DNA from: Chara braunii
Taxonomy: Eukaryota > Streptophyta > Charophyceae > Charales > Characeae
Direction: 5' to 3'
NCBI GenBank assembly: GCA_003427395.1
Contig: BFEA01000209.1
Span: 592,185-627,477, forward strand
Length of the DNA: 35,293 nt
Below, piece by piece: positions 1-11,700 of this stretch. The position numbers and the translations under genes were made by a program. The first letter of the stretch is position 1. The number at the start of each line of letters is the position of its first letter. A model generated the notes under the pieces. The model was not told where the DNA came from. It was given only the letters and a program-made list of their open reading frames with translations, and ran no database searches.

Positions 1-506
1 CTAGGAGTACTGTTGTGTTGAGGTGTTGTTTGTAGAGTTTGGTTTGTGTGTGCACATGTGTTATACGTGGGTAGGTACGAGTGTTGTGGTGTAACACGTG
101 GTGTGCGTGATCCATCCTAGTCGACCAACGTCGAGTTGCGCTTGGGACCTCAGCCCCCCAGTGCGTCGATTCGCGTATGGGTTCGATTTTGGGCGTTGAC
201 CGCACGTACCCCCTATGCTACAGCGAACGAGAAACGCCCCCGGCTGGGCCACCTCTGCAATTGCATACGAAAAGTTTTTGCATGTGGTTCAGTAGCTCGG
301 CGGGGATACGCCCACCTAAGGGATGATGACAACTCCCGCAGGTGGAGGTAAGCGGTGCCTCGCGTGACCCTGTCTTATCGTAGGGGCTCGCGAGAGGTAC
401 GGCTGGCGCACTCGGCCGGAGCGGCAAATGCTCTCCGCGACAAGTCCTGCAGAATCCTGCGTGACACGGTCGGGAGGGTCCCCGTGCGGGACCGATGCGC
501 TCGACA
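1..506 (+). mobile_element. L0: 3' end of an L-family giant LTR-like repeat, cut by the window edge
   Basis: The sequence matches the last part of L1 (about 15145-15682) and L2 (about 27730-28198), including the conserved GGCGGGGATACGCCCAC block (299-315) and the terminus CGCTCGACA ending at 506. The 3' boundary is clear because base 507 onward resumes RT coding sequence of the host gypsy element on the minus strand. The left end lies outside the window, so the target duplication cannot be checked; GCGT at 507-510 would be the right-hand copy. No coding content was recognised. By analogy with L1 it is probably another solo LTR. Confidence 0.75.
346..353 (+). other. Conserved AG|GTAAG splice-donor-like site in the L 3' domain
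   Basis: GGAGGTAAGC here is matched by GGAGGTAAGT in L1 (15491-15500), by the same motif on the minus strand in LA (5300-5309) and by GAAGGTAAGT in L2 (28033-28043). It fits the eukaryotic 5' splice-site consensus and is kept in four diverged copies. No matching acceptor or spliced product can be shown, so this is a candidate only. Confidence 0.3.
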
Positions 507-533
507 GCGTGACCGGAAGGCGGTCTTCAGTTG

Positions 534-938
534 AACGACCATTTCGTCAAAGTGGACATTTTTTATTTTTTGAACGAAATTGAAACCAAGTTTTTGGGCC
601 GAAAACTTGTCAAAATTTGATGTTCCGGAGGGTCCGATGTTTGTAAAACACTGGACCCTCTAGCTGTAGATGAACCTAGTTTGAGACCAGGTAGAGGGTC
701 CGGCGTTTGTAACACACTTGACCCCCTGGTTGTAGATGAACCTAGCTTGAGACTAGGTACATCCAGGCAGGACTACCTGGATGTACGTGGTCTCAAGCTA
801 GGTTCATCTACAACCAGGGGGTCCAGTGTTTTACAAACGCCGGACCCTCAGAAACATCAAATTTTAACAAGTTTTCGGCCAAAAAACTCGGTTTCAATTT
901 CGTTCAAAAAATAAAAAATGTTCATTTTGACGAAATAG
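534..938. mobile_element. Foldback/MITE-like element inserted in the RT of G, 6-bp target duplication
   Basis: The element is a near-perfect palindrome. The left arm beginning ATTTCGTCAA at 541 is the reverse complement of the right arm ending TTGACGAAAT at 936, and a central hairpin lies at 757-786. It is flanked by direct repeats CAGTTG at 528-533 and 939-944. Removing the element and one CAGTTG restores an open RT reading (minus-strand codons for DQQLKTAFR), which supports CAGTTG as the target-site duplication. It has no coding capacity. The superfamily is unclear: long terminal inverted repeats suggest a Mutator-like or foldback element, but a 6-bp duplication is not diagnostic. Confidence 0.85.
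628..759. repeat. 66-bp tandem duplication inside the left arm of the foldback element
   Basis: Unit 1 (628-693) and unit 2 (694-759) both run from GAGGGTCCG to GA(C/T)(C/T)AGGTA with scattered differences. The right arm has only one counterpart, so the duplication arose after the palindrome formed and makes the arms unequal. Confidence 0.8.
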
Positions 939-3900
939 CAGTTGCTGGTCCTCTGTGGCTATGCGACTCAAGTGGTAACCACTACGAAGATTGATCTTGG
1001 GGAAGAAGCGGTTGCCTGTCGGACGGTCAAACAACTCATCCGCGCGAGGCATGGGATAGTTGTTCTTAATCGTGTAACGGTTAAGGCCACGATAGTCAAT
1101 GCAGAGGCGAAGAGTTTCGTCCGCTTGACAAGCAAAAAGGACGGACGCACCCCGATGGGAGTTACTGGGTTTAATGAAACTCAGTAGAAGGAGCTCCTCA
1201 AGTTGACGCTCGAGTTCCGTCGTTGTCGGTGCGAATACCCATACAATGGTATCCGCCCTGGTTTTTCCAAACGACAGGAAATAAGTTTGGTTTAAAGTTT
1301 AGGTATACCGCGCGAGGCATGGCTGTGTCTGTGATTTACGTTGACTGGATGATTGACTAGAGTAGAGAGTGAGTGGGCGCGCAAACTTAAGGCGCGCGTG
1401 ATTTCTTTCGTTTTTTTATGATCGAAGAGCAGGCGTGATCGCCGGCCTGAATTTGTTTGTTTTATGATTAAACTAGGACTTAAAAGATTTTGTCTCTTGA
1501 TTGGTGCACTTGCCTGTGACTTGTACGTACGCACGGAGGACGGCATCGACGAACGATGTGACTTTGAAAACGTATCGGTGGATCTGCGTGTCGTGCAGTA
1601 TTAGTTTATTCGGGTGCCCGTCACGACAGTCAAGGACCTTGAGTACGGGCCTCTTTCGACGGACCCGTTTGGATTCGGCGTGTTCGGGATGTTGGCAACA
1701 CTCTTGTACTCTGCCCGTCTTGGAACGCGGACCAAGGAGTTCAATGTGTATGCGGGCTGGTGGTTTGGTGGGTGGTTTGACCTGGCAAGCCAGAAAAATC
1801 TCAGTGGTGGGGACCTTCTGAGGACTGTTGGCGGCGGCAAGGGACTTGAGTAGGTATGACCTTCGGGGTCAGAAGAGGCAGGCAGCGATTCAGGGCACGG
1901 CGAACAGGCGCGCGGCCGTGCCGAATGCCAAGCTGGCCTGTGGAACTTTCTCCACGTTGGTCTTTAGAAGTTCTCATTTGAATATTCGCTACTACTACCA
2001 AGAGCCATGCTAGGTCCAGTCCATCAAGGCCCATGCTAGGCTTAGCAACCGGCCGCGGACTGCTGGGCAACCATGGCTAGGGGGTACACCGCTGCTAACC
2101 TCCACCTGCTGTGAGAAGGGAGAGGTTCGAGTGTGAGCAGGGTCATTGGGATCCAAAGGAGGACTGAGCCTTTAGCACTGTGGGTCAGGGGTACCACGAC
2201 AGGGCGGCAGCGGCACTACCGTGTAACTCATCGGTCAGGAGGGTAAAGGGAAAGAAAGTTAATCGCCCCCGTCAGGACGGTCGGAACTGTTGAGCAACTT
2301 CATCGGGAAGAGCGAATGAGCAAAGGGGCCGATCCCCCTCGAAGTTTTCCTCAGGATGGCAAGGGGCAGAGGAGCAGTTCCGACGGTGCTGCTGAAAGAT
2401 CCGCCACTAGTGAGTGTGCGCTAGCAGCAGAGGAGGCTAAAGTTGCTGAACAGCGCATGCACTTGGGGAGCCGGTGGCTGTCGGGCGCTGCAGCAACACT
2501 ACCGGACGAAGACCTGGGTATTCCGGCGGAGGGCTAATCGAACCACTTGGTAGTCGGTCATGTCGGAGATTTTTCACAGTGCTGACGGGCCGATTGTACA
2601 CATCGGGCCGCACCGAGTGCTGACGGGCGTTGTGTGAGCGTTGAGGCGAAGTAGTGAAGCGAGGCAGTTGAGAGACAGGCGCTAAGGCAGTGAAGGTGGC
2701 AGATGAACCTGGACTGGAAGAAGCACAGGGTGCATGCAGAGAGGGGAAGAGCTATGGTGAGGGAAAAAGGGATCGTACACGTCCATTTTACAACGGATTC
2801 TGGCAAACTAAAAGCCAATTCCATGTTTTCTGGGTCAGGCGAATGTAGTGGTTGTGTTAGTTTTGGCGGTAGGTTAGTAGAAATGGAAGTTAGGAACAAG
2901 AAGTAGTGCATGAGCTATGGCGGAAGAGAGAAGCGGGAACGAGGAGAGTGAAATTAATATGGCTCAGTCGTTTCTTAATGAAAACGAGCGAATGAAGATG
3001 GGATTCTGGGGTTTTTAAATAGGGCGAATTCGATTGTGAAGTTAGTTTTAGGAAAAGGTAAGTAGAATCAGAGTTATGTGAAAACAAAGCTGCGCGGAGG
3101 TAGTATGAAGGTGGATATGGTGGAAGGGAATAATGAGTAGCTCTTTCGTTTCCCGATGGTATTGAGCGGGGGAAAACACGATTTCGGGGTTTTGACATAG
3201 GGCTAGTAAGATGGTAAGGTTAGACCAGGCAGGAGGTTAGTAGGGAGAAAGTGAGAACGGAAATGGCCAGCACGGTGGTAGCACGAAAAAACTGATGGCG
3301 GGATAGAAAATTAGGAATTATCGGTCGTTACTTAGTGAAGACGGGCGGAAAAAGTTCCTAAATGGAGGTTTCGTGTCGTTCCGAGTTAATTGGCAGCACC
3401 GGAATTGTGATCTGGGGAGCGGCCTGTTTAGTATGAGCAAAGCAGGCTGAGCAGAGAGGAGGGGGACAATAAATCGTGGAAAATGACGATGTACCTTCCC
3501 GGGTTCTAGTGGAGGATACATTCGTCAATTTTTGGCTGATTTCTCAGCATATACTTATCGTTTATGATAGCAGTCACTATCTCCCAGGCGGTCATAACTG
3601 TTGTCCTGGTGGCTGCCCCCTCCGCACCTGAAGTCGCCCCGTCACGAGGGACGAAAGCTTACCTAAATCCGAGCAGGATTCAGGCCAAGTGCGCATCAGG
3701 ACAGAGATAGGTACGCTTGTTCCTTGCCGATGTCGGATGAAGTAAGGACCAGCCCCGAGGACTTGTCCGTGGTGAATCGAACGAGAGCATCAGATTAGGG
3801 GGGTGGAGCGGCGTGCTAAAAGATAGAGGGAGCTAGCAAGGGAGGCAGGTGCGCACACAAGCCCAGACAAACTGCAGTACAGAGAGAGAACGAGATAGCA

Positions 3901-4966
3901 GCGGGCGGGCTAGCATTGTCGACTCTGTCCGACATCTGCATCGATCTTCTCGCGTTTTAGCTGAAGATTCATGTTAATTTTGTTCATCATATCTACGAAA
4001 GTTACATCTTTCTATCCCTCTACGTGCATGGTCGTTCTTAGTTAGTGGAGTGATTTGGCTGGTTAATTCCGTTAGCAGCCAGAGCCTCGATCTGTTGAGT
4101 AGATGCACAGGGCCTTCGTCTCGTGGCCAGCTTCCTAGGAGGTTTGTTCTCCTGCTACACATTCGACGGGCAGAGGTACGGGGCCGTTTCTCTTTCAAGT
4201 ATGACATGGCTCGCTACTGTCTCATCTTAGCCACGGTCATTTCCATTATACCATCACCATCGCCCCAACTCCTTGAGCTACCTTTTCGCGGTGTTTGTCG
4301 TTGAAGTTGTACCTGCTGATTCCCATCAGAGTGTGACTGTGTGCCATGACCGTTTGCCACTGCTAGCGGTTGGGATCAATCGTAAGGTTAGTAAGGTACT
4401 GAATGCAAAGAGAAAGGTTGGAGACGTACCTAGTTAGCCAGTACGTTGCTCGTCCTATCTGTTAAAGAAGGGTGAGGGAGGCCACAAACTGAAGACTTAC
4501 CTGATGCCCAGCACGCTGCCTATCTGTGGACCGAGGAAGCAGGATTGTGGAGATTGCAGTCCTGGTTGCTGGCCGACGCGCCCCTCGTCTGACCAGTCTA
4601 TGCGGTAACAGGCCAGCCACAGAGTTGTAGATCTACCTGTTGACTAGTGTACAACTTTTTGTGTTGAGCATCGCAGTTGCAGGCAGGCCGCAAGGTGTAG
4701 GCTTGCCTGTTGTCCGAGGCGGTCGGATATGTTATTCACTCTAAACGGGGTGAAGAACTGTGAGTCCAGTCGTGGGTTGCGTATTGTAGTCATGGTCTCG
4801 ATCAAAGGACTGAGGGAGTTGAGCCAACTGATTCTGCATTTTTTTTGGGGGGGGGGATGGTCAAGCTTGAGTAAGGAGGTTCTGCAGGGAATTGGGAGGT
4901 CGTCAGAGAGTCGACGATAGACCGTTTGACTTCGGTTTGGCCGAGTTGCTGGGTATTTTTTACCGC

Positions 4967-5116
4967 CATTGCAGAGCTCTCAGGCATATCAAGATTTCAA
5001 GGCCCCCTCTTGCGAGTTGAGTCAGTCTCTCTCCTGTATCTCGAGCGTCTGAAACCTCTCATTCTGCCTTTCTTACTTTCAGTCTAGTCTTGTTACGAGA
5101 GTAAAGTGGCAGGCGG
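4967..5116 (+). repeat. Conserved 150-bp cassette of family L (L1 copy)
   Basis: This block starts CATTGC, contains TTGCGAGTTGAGT and TGTATCTCGAGCGTCTGAAACC, and ends GGCAGGCGG. It recurs at the same place in LA (8633-8782, minus strand) and L2 (24391-24540) at the same 150-bp length, and is among the best-conserved parts of the family. In L1 the last four bases (GCGG, 5113-5116) are the duplicated target of LA. Its function is unknown; fixed length and position make it a candidate control region. Confidence 0.7.
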
Positions 5117-6030
5117 TGTCGAGCGCATCGGTCCGGCACCGCATAGGGCAGCGCGGGACCCTCCCGGCCGCGTCACGTAGGAGTCGGTCTAAATCCTCGT
5201 CGTGAATATACATAGAGCTTCCGCAAGCCGCTCCGACCGAGTGCACCAGCCATACCTCTCGTGAGGCCCTACGACAGGATAGGGCCTACGCGAGGCACGA
5301 CTTACCTCCACCTTACGGGAACTGTCACCTCCTTTCGGTGGGCGTATCCCCGCCGAGCTACCAGTCCACAGTACGAAAGTTGATCAGCTGCAATGGCAGA
5401 GGTGGACCAGCCGAGGGCGTTTCTCATTCGCTGTAGCATAGGGGGCACGCACGGTAGTACGCCTCTATCGAACCCGCACGCGAACCGACATCTTGGGGGG
5501 CTTAGGTCCCAAGCGTGATTCGTCGTCGGTCGACTATGACGCATCCCACACACCACGCGCACACCACTCTATAGAGCATAAAAATAAAAACACACACACA
5601 CATACACATACATGGAACGACACAACACAAACAACGCGACTACGCTCTTAGTCCCTCGGTTGCCATCCCATAACTTTCCGACACGGAAATATCGACTCGC
5701 AATGCAAGCGTACGCAAGCGGTCGCAATGATGGCGTACTATGTAGTACCCTTACTCATGCGGTCCTCGTTGATCTCGAGGGTCGCATTCGACACTCAAGT
5801 GTCGGCTGACGCGCGCCTTGAGGGATTGATCTCTCGACGATGGACAACCGCCAAGTGCGGTTGAAAACCACACCCTCTTCTGCGCCCTGCGGAGAGTGGG
5901 TGGTACACAGGTTCATACCTGTGGTGGCAATCGTCTTTTATCGCCCTAGAGACCAACTCTATCATCCAGGGTCTGGAAAGAAGTCAAGGGGTTTGACTTT
6001 GACGGCTGTCACGGACTACAACGTCTAACT
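5117..6030 (-). repeat. Hairpin-rich 3' domain of LA
   Basis: This is the terminal domain shared by L0, L1 (14735-15682) and L2 (about 27370-28198). On the minus strand it begins near GTCCGTGACAGCCGTCAAAG and ends GCGCTCGACA. It contains consecutive small hairpins, including an ACAGGT/ACCTGT hairpin near 5912-5926, a CCGC/GCGG hairpin near 5848-5862 and CGACACT/AGTGTCG near 5788-5804. Several are also present in L1 and L2 despite divergence. The extreme 3' end is the best-conserved sequence of the family. Confidence 0.6.
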
Positions 6031-6779
6031 ATCAAAATCAATAAGCAAAATCACCAACACCCATATATCAAATCAAGACTCGAGATACCAATAAAAGAAG
6101 GGGGAAACATAAACTCATCAGGTGTGCAGATCGTGCGACACATGGTTGTCATTCTCAGTGCCTCCAAGGTATGACCAATGTACCAAGCTCCAAATACTAA
6201 CCTGCATAAAACACAGGCACACACAGTAACCGCATTGCCATACACCAATGTGGTCAACTTTACTGTTCCACGTAACTCACACCACGCCTCACACACTCAA
6301 ACCCCAGTCATAGTCCAATCTTCCATAAATCTCACAAGTTCTTTATTATGACAATTAAAATAAGTTCAGTCAAAACCTTCAAAGAAACATATCAAATCTC
6401 ATGGCTAAGGCAATCAGGTTGAGGTACAAGTGTAAGCAAAGTTGTATCGTGAGCCGACAAGTCGGCGGTCAACCAACCGACCTGTTATCAGTGATAACAG
6501 AAGATGATCCTCATGAGATCAACCTGAAACTAGTAGTCCAAATCCTGGATCGAATGTCCAAAGGAGACCTGTATCATACGACAGGTCAACGTCCAAGCTA
6601 AATCGTCAATGTATAGAGATCAAATTTCCATGACACGTTCTTACTCAAGACTCTCCTGACAGCCAAACCTAAGTCTATCTCTAAGTCAGTGTCCAAAGAA
6701 AGGTAGACCTATAGCAGAATCTCCCCCATACAGAGTGGATTGCCAGAGTCGTCACCTATCAAAATATAATCTATCTCCT

Positions 6780-7330
6780 CTAAACTAACAAAATTTCGGC
6801 ATTGCTTCCCGTATGAAAAGTGCCTTTATAGAATTTATATAAATCTAAATATGAAAACAAGAATAATCTTCAACCTTTCAAAGTCAAATTTTGTCTAACT
6901 CCCTGAATTAGCAAAAATTTTGGGAGCACTCCCTTTAGAAAATGAAACTTCCCAGATTTTTACTAAGCCATATATACAAAATAAGACAAGTTGAACTTTT
7001 GAAAAACTCAAATTTTGACTAACTCCTTGGATTTGCAGAAATTTCGGCAGCGCTTCCCGTAGAGAAAGTAGCTTACCAAAATTTATACAAAGCCAAGTCC
7101 AGAATCTAAAATGACTTTGACTTGTCAAGGTCCAATTTTATCTAACTCTCTGAATTAGCAAAAATTTGGGCAGCACTCCCTTTAGAAAAGGTGACTCTCC
7201 AGATCTTTACTAAGTCAAAAAGTCAGACAAACTGAAATTTGAGAAAACAAAATCTGACTAACTTCTTGGTTTTGTAGAAATTTCGGTTGCGTTTCCCGTA
7301 GAGAAAGTGACTCACCAAGATTTATACAAG
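6780..7330 (-). repeat. Array 2 of LA: tandem GGGAAGCG-type hairpin units
   Basis: Tandem units of about 120 bp, read on the minus strand, alternate between a type with TACGGGAAGCG(C/T)TGCCGAAATT and a type with AAAGGGAGTGCTGCCCAAATTT. Each is followed by a GAGTTAGNCAAAATTTGAC-like segment. A matching array occupies the same position in L1, and L2 keeps only a shortened remnant. Confidence 0.75.
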
Positions 7331-7599
7331 ACCAAGTAAAATGCAAAAATTGACCTAAGTAAAAATAAGCTTAGCTCAGAAAATGCAGGAATTGAAACTA
7401 ACTTCCAGGGCTCTAGCACATGGCGAGCAACTAAAACAACTATCTATCAAACTGAAACTCAGACTAAGTAGTAGCCTCACTCAGTCACATGCAGGCCAAA
7501 CCACAAAGGTAAGTACTCTCACTATCCCAAGTCAACCTGGACAAACAATAGTTTGTAGTCTTTTAATGATTTATCCCTTTATACCCAGCTTACATACGG

Positions 7600-8290
7600 C
7601 ATAAGGCTAGACCACCCAAGCTTATAGAACATGTCTAGCTCAGCCATGGAGTATACACAAATATAGGGCACAACAACTTTTCTCTTCTTTGGGCATATGA
7701 CTAGGCCACCCTAGTCGCCCTGAACTGTTTAAGTATCCCAACTTTATATAATTGTCTGCACTTAGTCTTTTGAGGTAGCATATAACTGAACCGATCATCT
7801 TCAGCTTAAGATTCAGTCTGCCCCTTCGTACTACAGATTTATTCTTAATTAGTACTCTCTTCAGTTGGTGATAAGCTATAGTCAGACCACCCAAACTTAT
7901 GGAACCCTGTCTGACTAGCCTGTTCATAGATAATATAATAATAGGATATAGTCAAGTTATACCCTTCAGGTTCCAGCATGTGCGAGGCATTGAACCAAGG
8001 TCACCCAAACTTATGGAACTTGTCTGGTCCTTTGTCTGGTGCATTCTCTTAAAGCCAAAGGAAAAAGAAACTAATAGAAACTCAAAGTAAACAAGGTCGC
8101 CAGACTACCCAAACTTATGGATTTGACTGGCTCCTAAAAAGTCAACCGCAAGCAACCGTCACAAGTCAAAGCAGCCAGACTACCCAAACTTATAGATTTG
8201 ACCGGCTCTCCATGCAATCCAAAAATAAACACAGCACTAAGCCTTCCCAAACTTATGGAATTAGTCCAGCCTTGGTTGACCCAGTCAAAC
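7600..8290 (-). repeat. Array 1 of LA: ATAAGTT hairpin units with variable stems
   Basis: Imperfect tandem units carry a core close to ATGTTCCATAAGTTTGGGTG on the minus strand. The core is enclosed by complementary arms that differ from unit to unit. Examples are GCTAGAC (7606-7612) with GTCTAGC (7633-7639), and TAGTCAGAC (7879-7887) with GTCTGACTA (7909-7917, nine perfect pairs). Others near 8100-8130 and 8170-8205 pair imperfectly or with wobble. Spacing is irregular, about 60-270 bp. Confidence 0.75.
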
Positions 8291-8632
8291 TCAGGCAATA
8301 CTGCCTTCCTCCCAACCTTCCCCAAGATGCAACCCCACAATCTGCTTTCAGTCAAACAACAAGGCTGAAACTGATTTCACACACATTCCTTTACTTAGTC
8401 TGGATTGTATCCTGAAAGGCAAACTGAAAGTCAAAATAAGGATGCACACAGTACACTCAGTCAAAACATAGTCAGGAATACAGATAATGGTTATAACAAG
8501 ATTTATAGAAGGAAAGCAATGGTTACCTTTCAGTTCCCTGCCTCCATAACTCCTCCTGAGTTCCGGCACAGCTTCCGCAATCAATGGGCAGACTCCCCAC
8601 AGAGTCATGCTGCAGTCCTACGGGTTGCAATC

Positions 8633-8782
8633 CCGCCTGCCGCCTTCCTCTCTGAGCAGACTAGACTTAGAATAAAAAAGGGAGAATAAAAGAGGTTTCA
8701 GACTCTCGAGATACAGGAGGGGGACAACTCAACTCTCAGGAGAGGGTCTTGATACCTTCGCTCGCCTGAGGACCCCGCAATG
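8633..8782 (-). repeat. Conserved 150-bp cassette of family L (LA copy)
   Basis: This is the reverse complement of the cassette at 4967-5116 and 24391-24540 and ends in GGCAGGCGG before GATTGCAAC. It lies between the 5' domain and array 1 as in the other copies. Confidence 0.7.
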
Positions 8783-11700
8783 ATGGCCAACACGTGCAGC
8801 CGTTGGTCAACTTGAAGTCAAACTGCTGACTATTAGACTCCCTGATGATCCTCTTGATCGCAGCGGTAGCCCCCTTGCATAAGCTGACCACCCCTCCAAG
8901 TCACACCGTCCTCCTCCTAGATCGGTCATCGATACACAGCATGCCAAATCGGAGGTGACTTTCGCGAAATCTTCAACAAAATATCGTCTACACAGCGCGC
9001 GCTCACAACCGCAAAGTGTTGTGGTACTATATAATACTTAGTCTAATCACGCCCTCACATCGCACACAACGATGCACGGTGAATAGCAACAGTTATAGCG
9101 TACTGGAACAGCTAGCGTGAGGGGTAGCGAATGATAATGGCGCAGTGGCAAGCTCCACACAATAGTGAGCTTCTCCTTATACAGCAGCAACGACACCGCA
9201 CCTGCTACAGGGTCTGTTGCCCGGCTGTCAAGAACACTCCCAGCTTCAGCCCTTCCTTCTATTCTTTTCTCCTTCTCGATCTCAACACCTCCTCTCAGTA
9301 TAATCTTCACCTCACTGCACCCTTGAGATACGGAAAGAGTGCTCAATTTGTCATCCTCTCTGCAAATAGTACAGCGATACTCAGCAATTTCGACACACCC
9401 GCGACTCCTCCTCACGCTGTAGTGACGGCACCGCACCCCCAAGCCTTTCCCCCTGTATCTAGCCTACCGCAGTTTTGCTCAGCATCAAGCTGTGCTTGCC
9501 GACTGTCACGTGAGCCTATGGCCTCGCAGCTAGCCTCTAGATAATCCGCTCGCGCCCTTGCCCGCAGGTAAGTATATTTTCCCTCCCTCTGTATGCGCTA
9601 CTAGCACCTCCTCGCTGCCTGTCTCACGGAAGGTGTGCGCCCTCTCGCCCTTGCTGCCGCACCTGACTTCGGCCAGGTAGGCGCCCGACTCCTTCATAGG
9701 TGCTAAAGGTCAGAATGAACCTTCTACTGGGGTGCGGTCGGGTGCATGCCTTCCCGATGCGCGTGCAGTGAGAGCGAGAAAGACTACTCCCACCAATAAG
9801 GTGAGCGACGCACCTGCCACCAGTCGGGCGAGTCTTCTGCCCGTAGTTCCGTCTCCCTGAGGGTCGCAGTTCGCGAATGAATCTCCCACTAGAAGCGACC
9901 AGATTCATGTCTTCCAGACTGCGCGCGCGAGAGTGGCTCCTCCCATTGATAGGATGGGCAACGCACCGGTCAATAGGCAAGCTCCCTCCCCACGGCTCAA
10001 CTCGCTCCATCTCTACCGTTCGATTGAGTATGCTCCAAGTAATCCTATTGCTATAACGTAGGCAGGTTCATTCCCCCCCTTCAATACTCTTCCTTCACGC
10101 AACTTCTTCTCTCCCTTGCTCTAGAATTAACATTCTAACTCCAAATCTAACATCGTCAATCAAATCGCCCCATTCAAAAACCTTTAAAACGATTTTTCGC
10201 TCGTATGTTTCTATGAAGAAACGGGCAAGTTAGATGATTTTTGCTTCCACCATGGTCGTTTACCCTTCTACTCTGAGCACTTTCTTTTCCTACTAACTCT
10301 TTCTATACTAACGTTCCACTAAAACTAACCTCGCGATTCACCTCGCCCTATTCAGAAAACTCAGTATAACCTCTTAAACTGCAAAAATCGGTCATGAAAT
10401 GACCGAGTTATCTTGATTTTTCTCCCCCTCCTTCACTTCCCGCCATAGCGCAGCGCACTAAATCCTCCTTCTACCTCTTATCCTACTAATCTTCCTCCTA
10501 ATCTAACTGTATATCGGGGTCGCCCGCCCCGAAAACCCCTGTTGAGTATCCTTCCCCACCCGAATCCGTCAAAGATCGGGCGTGACAAACGATTCTAGCC
10601 TCTACCATAGCCACTCCCCCACACTCCACATGCACCTGGCACGGAAACTCGTCCGGGTTCACTCCCTGTTTACTTCATCGTCCTAGCGTCCGTCGCCCGT
10701 TGCCTGTCTGTCTCCCTGCTCAATCTCCTCCCTGCTGCCCGTACCTCACCTTAGTACCCCGTCAATCTACTGTCGTGCTTCACCCGTTGCTGCCAGCGGA
10801 GCGCCCAATAATCACCGCAACCCGACTCTGTCTGCTTTTACGGACCCCGCTGCTCGTTGTCCGTTGTGTCTCACTTCACTCGCCGCTCTCGCTTAGCGGT
10901 CATCGCCCTCTGCCCCCACTCCATGGTCCTACAGCCGGGCTACCCTGCAGCCAGCCTCCCCTATAACTCTGTGCTCCGGCCGCTGCCCAGAGATGTGCCG
11001 CTGGTCCGACAACGCCTGATGCAGCAGCCCTCCCAACCTGCTTCAACCCTCGTTGGGAACTTTTGCGGGAGCCGGCTACTGGGCAGCTCGACTAATCCTC
11101 CGCCCCTGTACTTAAGTCTGATGGACGAGCTGCAGCAGTCTAGCCTTCATCTTCCCCACAACGCCAGTGGCCCGCTGGCCAGGCACAGTTCACCACCCTC
11201 GCGCCTCGCCCGCTACTACCCATAGATATACCGCAGGCCTCGTCGAGTAGCGTTGCGCAGGGACTGTTGAACCACATAGGGGGAGGTGGTTGGCCCATCG
11301 AAGAAGCTCAGCCCTGATGTTACCAGATGACCCTTGTCCGATCGACGGAGCTTGATCCTAATGCTGTCGGCAAGCCCCTGGCCGGTATCACCCACCTGCT
11401 GTGGCAGATATCGCCCTTGCTGGCGGGTGCAACCCCCGCATGTTCCCTCGTTGGAGGCTTGAACACGGATGCGACTACTACGGAGTTCCCCAAAATACCA
11501 TAACGGGGTAACTTTGGCGGGGTCATGAACAACAATTTGTGGTCGCACTTCAGGCCACCCTGCAAATACAACATACCCCCATGCGACCTCACCGGATCCG
11601 AAACATAGGTCATATACATTCAATATTACCGGCCCTTCCACCTCAAGTGCAATTACATACTCAAGTCCTGACCACGCCGTGTTTGTGCCACAACGGTGTG

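Larger units (their letters stand above)
507..1223 (-). pseudogene. Reverse transcriptase fragment of gypsy element G (fingers/palm), split by a foldback element
   Basis: Read on the minus strand, 1223-939 gives a Ty3/gypsy RT stretch. It starts with ELERQLEELL, followed by FIKPSN, LRLCIDYRGLN, the TIKNNYPMPR motif and INLRSGYH. After an insertion at 534-938 the same domain continues at 533-507 as LKTAFRSR. These are the RT blocks just before the catalytic YxDD block, which would lie further left and is lost to L0. There are frame disruptions in the FIKPSN to LRLCIDYR stretch, and the fragment ends abruptly at both L0 and L1, so it cannot make a working enzyme. The upstream RT piece is at 15683-15799, on the far side of L1. 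Family assignment is secure; the lineage within gypsy is not determined. Confidence 0.9.

Noticed and set aside
2316-2537. 73-codon open frame in L1
   Set aside because: Reads like a Ser/Ala-rich peptide, but there is no matching frame in L2 or LA and no known domain.
9047-11641. Several 80-141 codon open frames in the 5' domain of LA
   Set aside because: They overlap on both strands, lack motifs and are not conserved as frames in L1 or L2.
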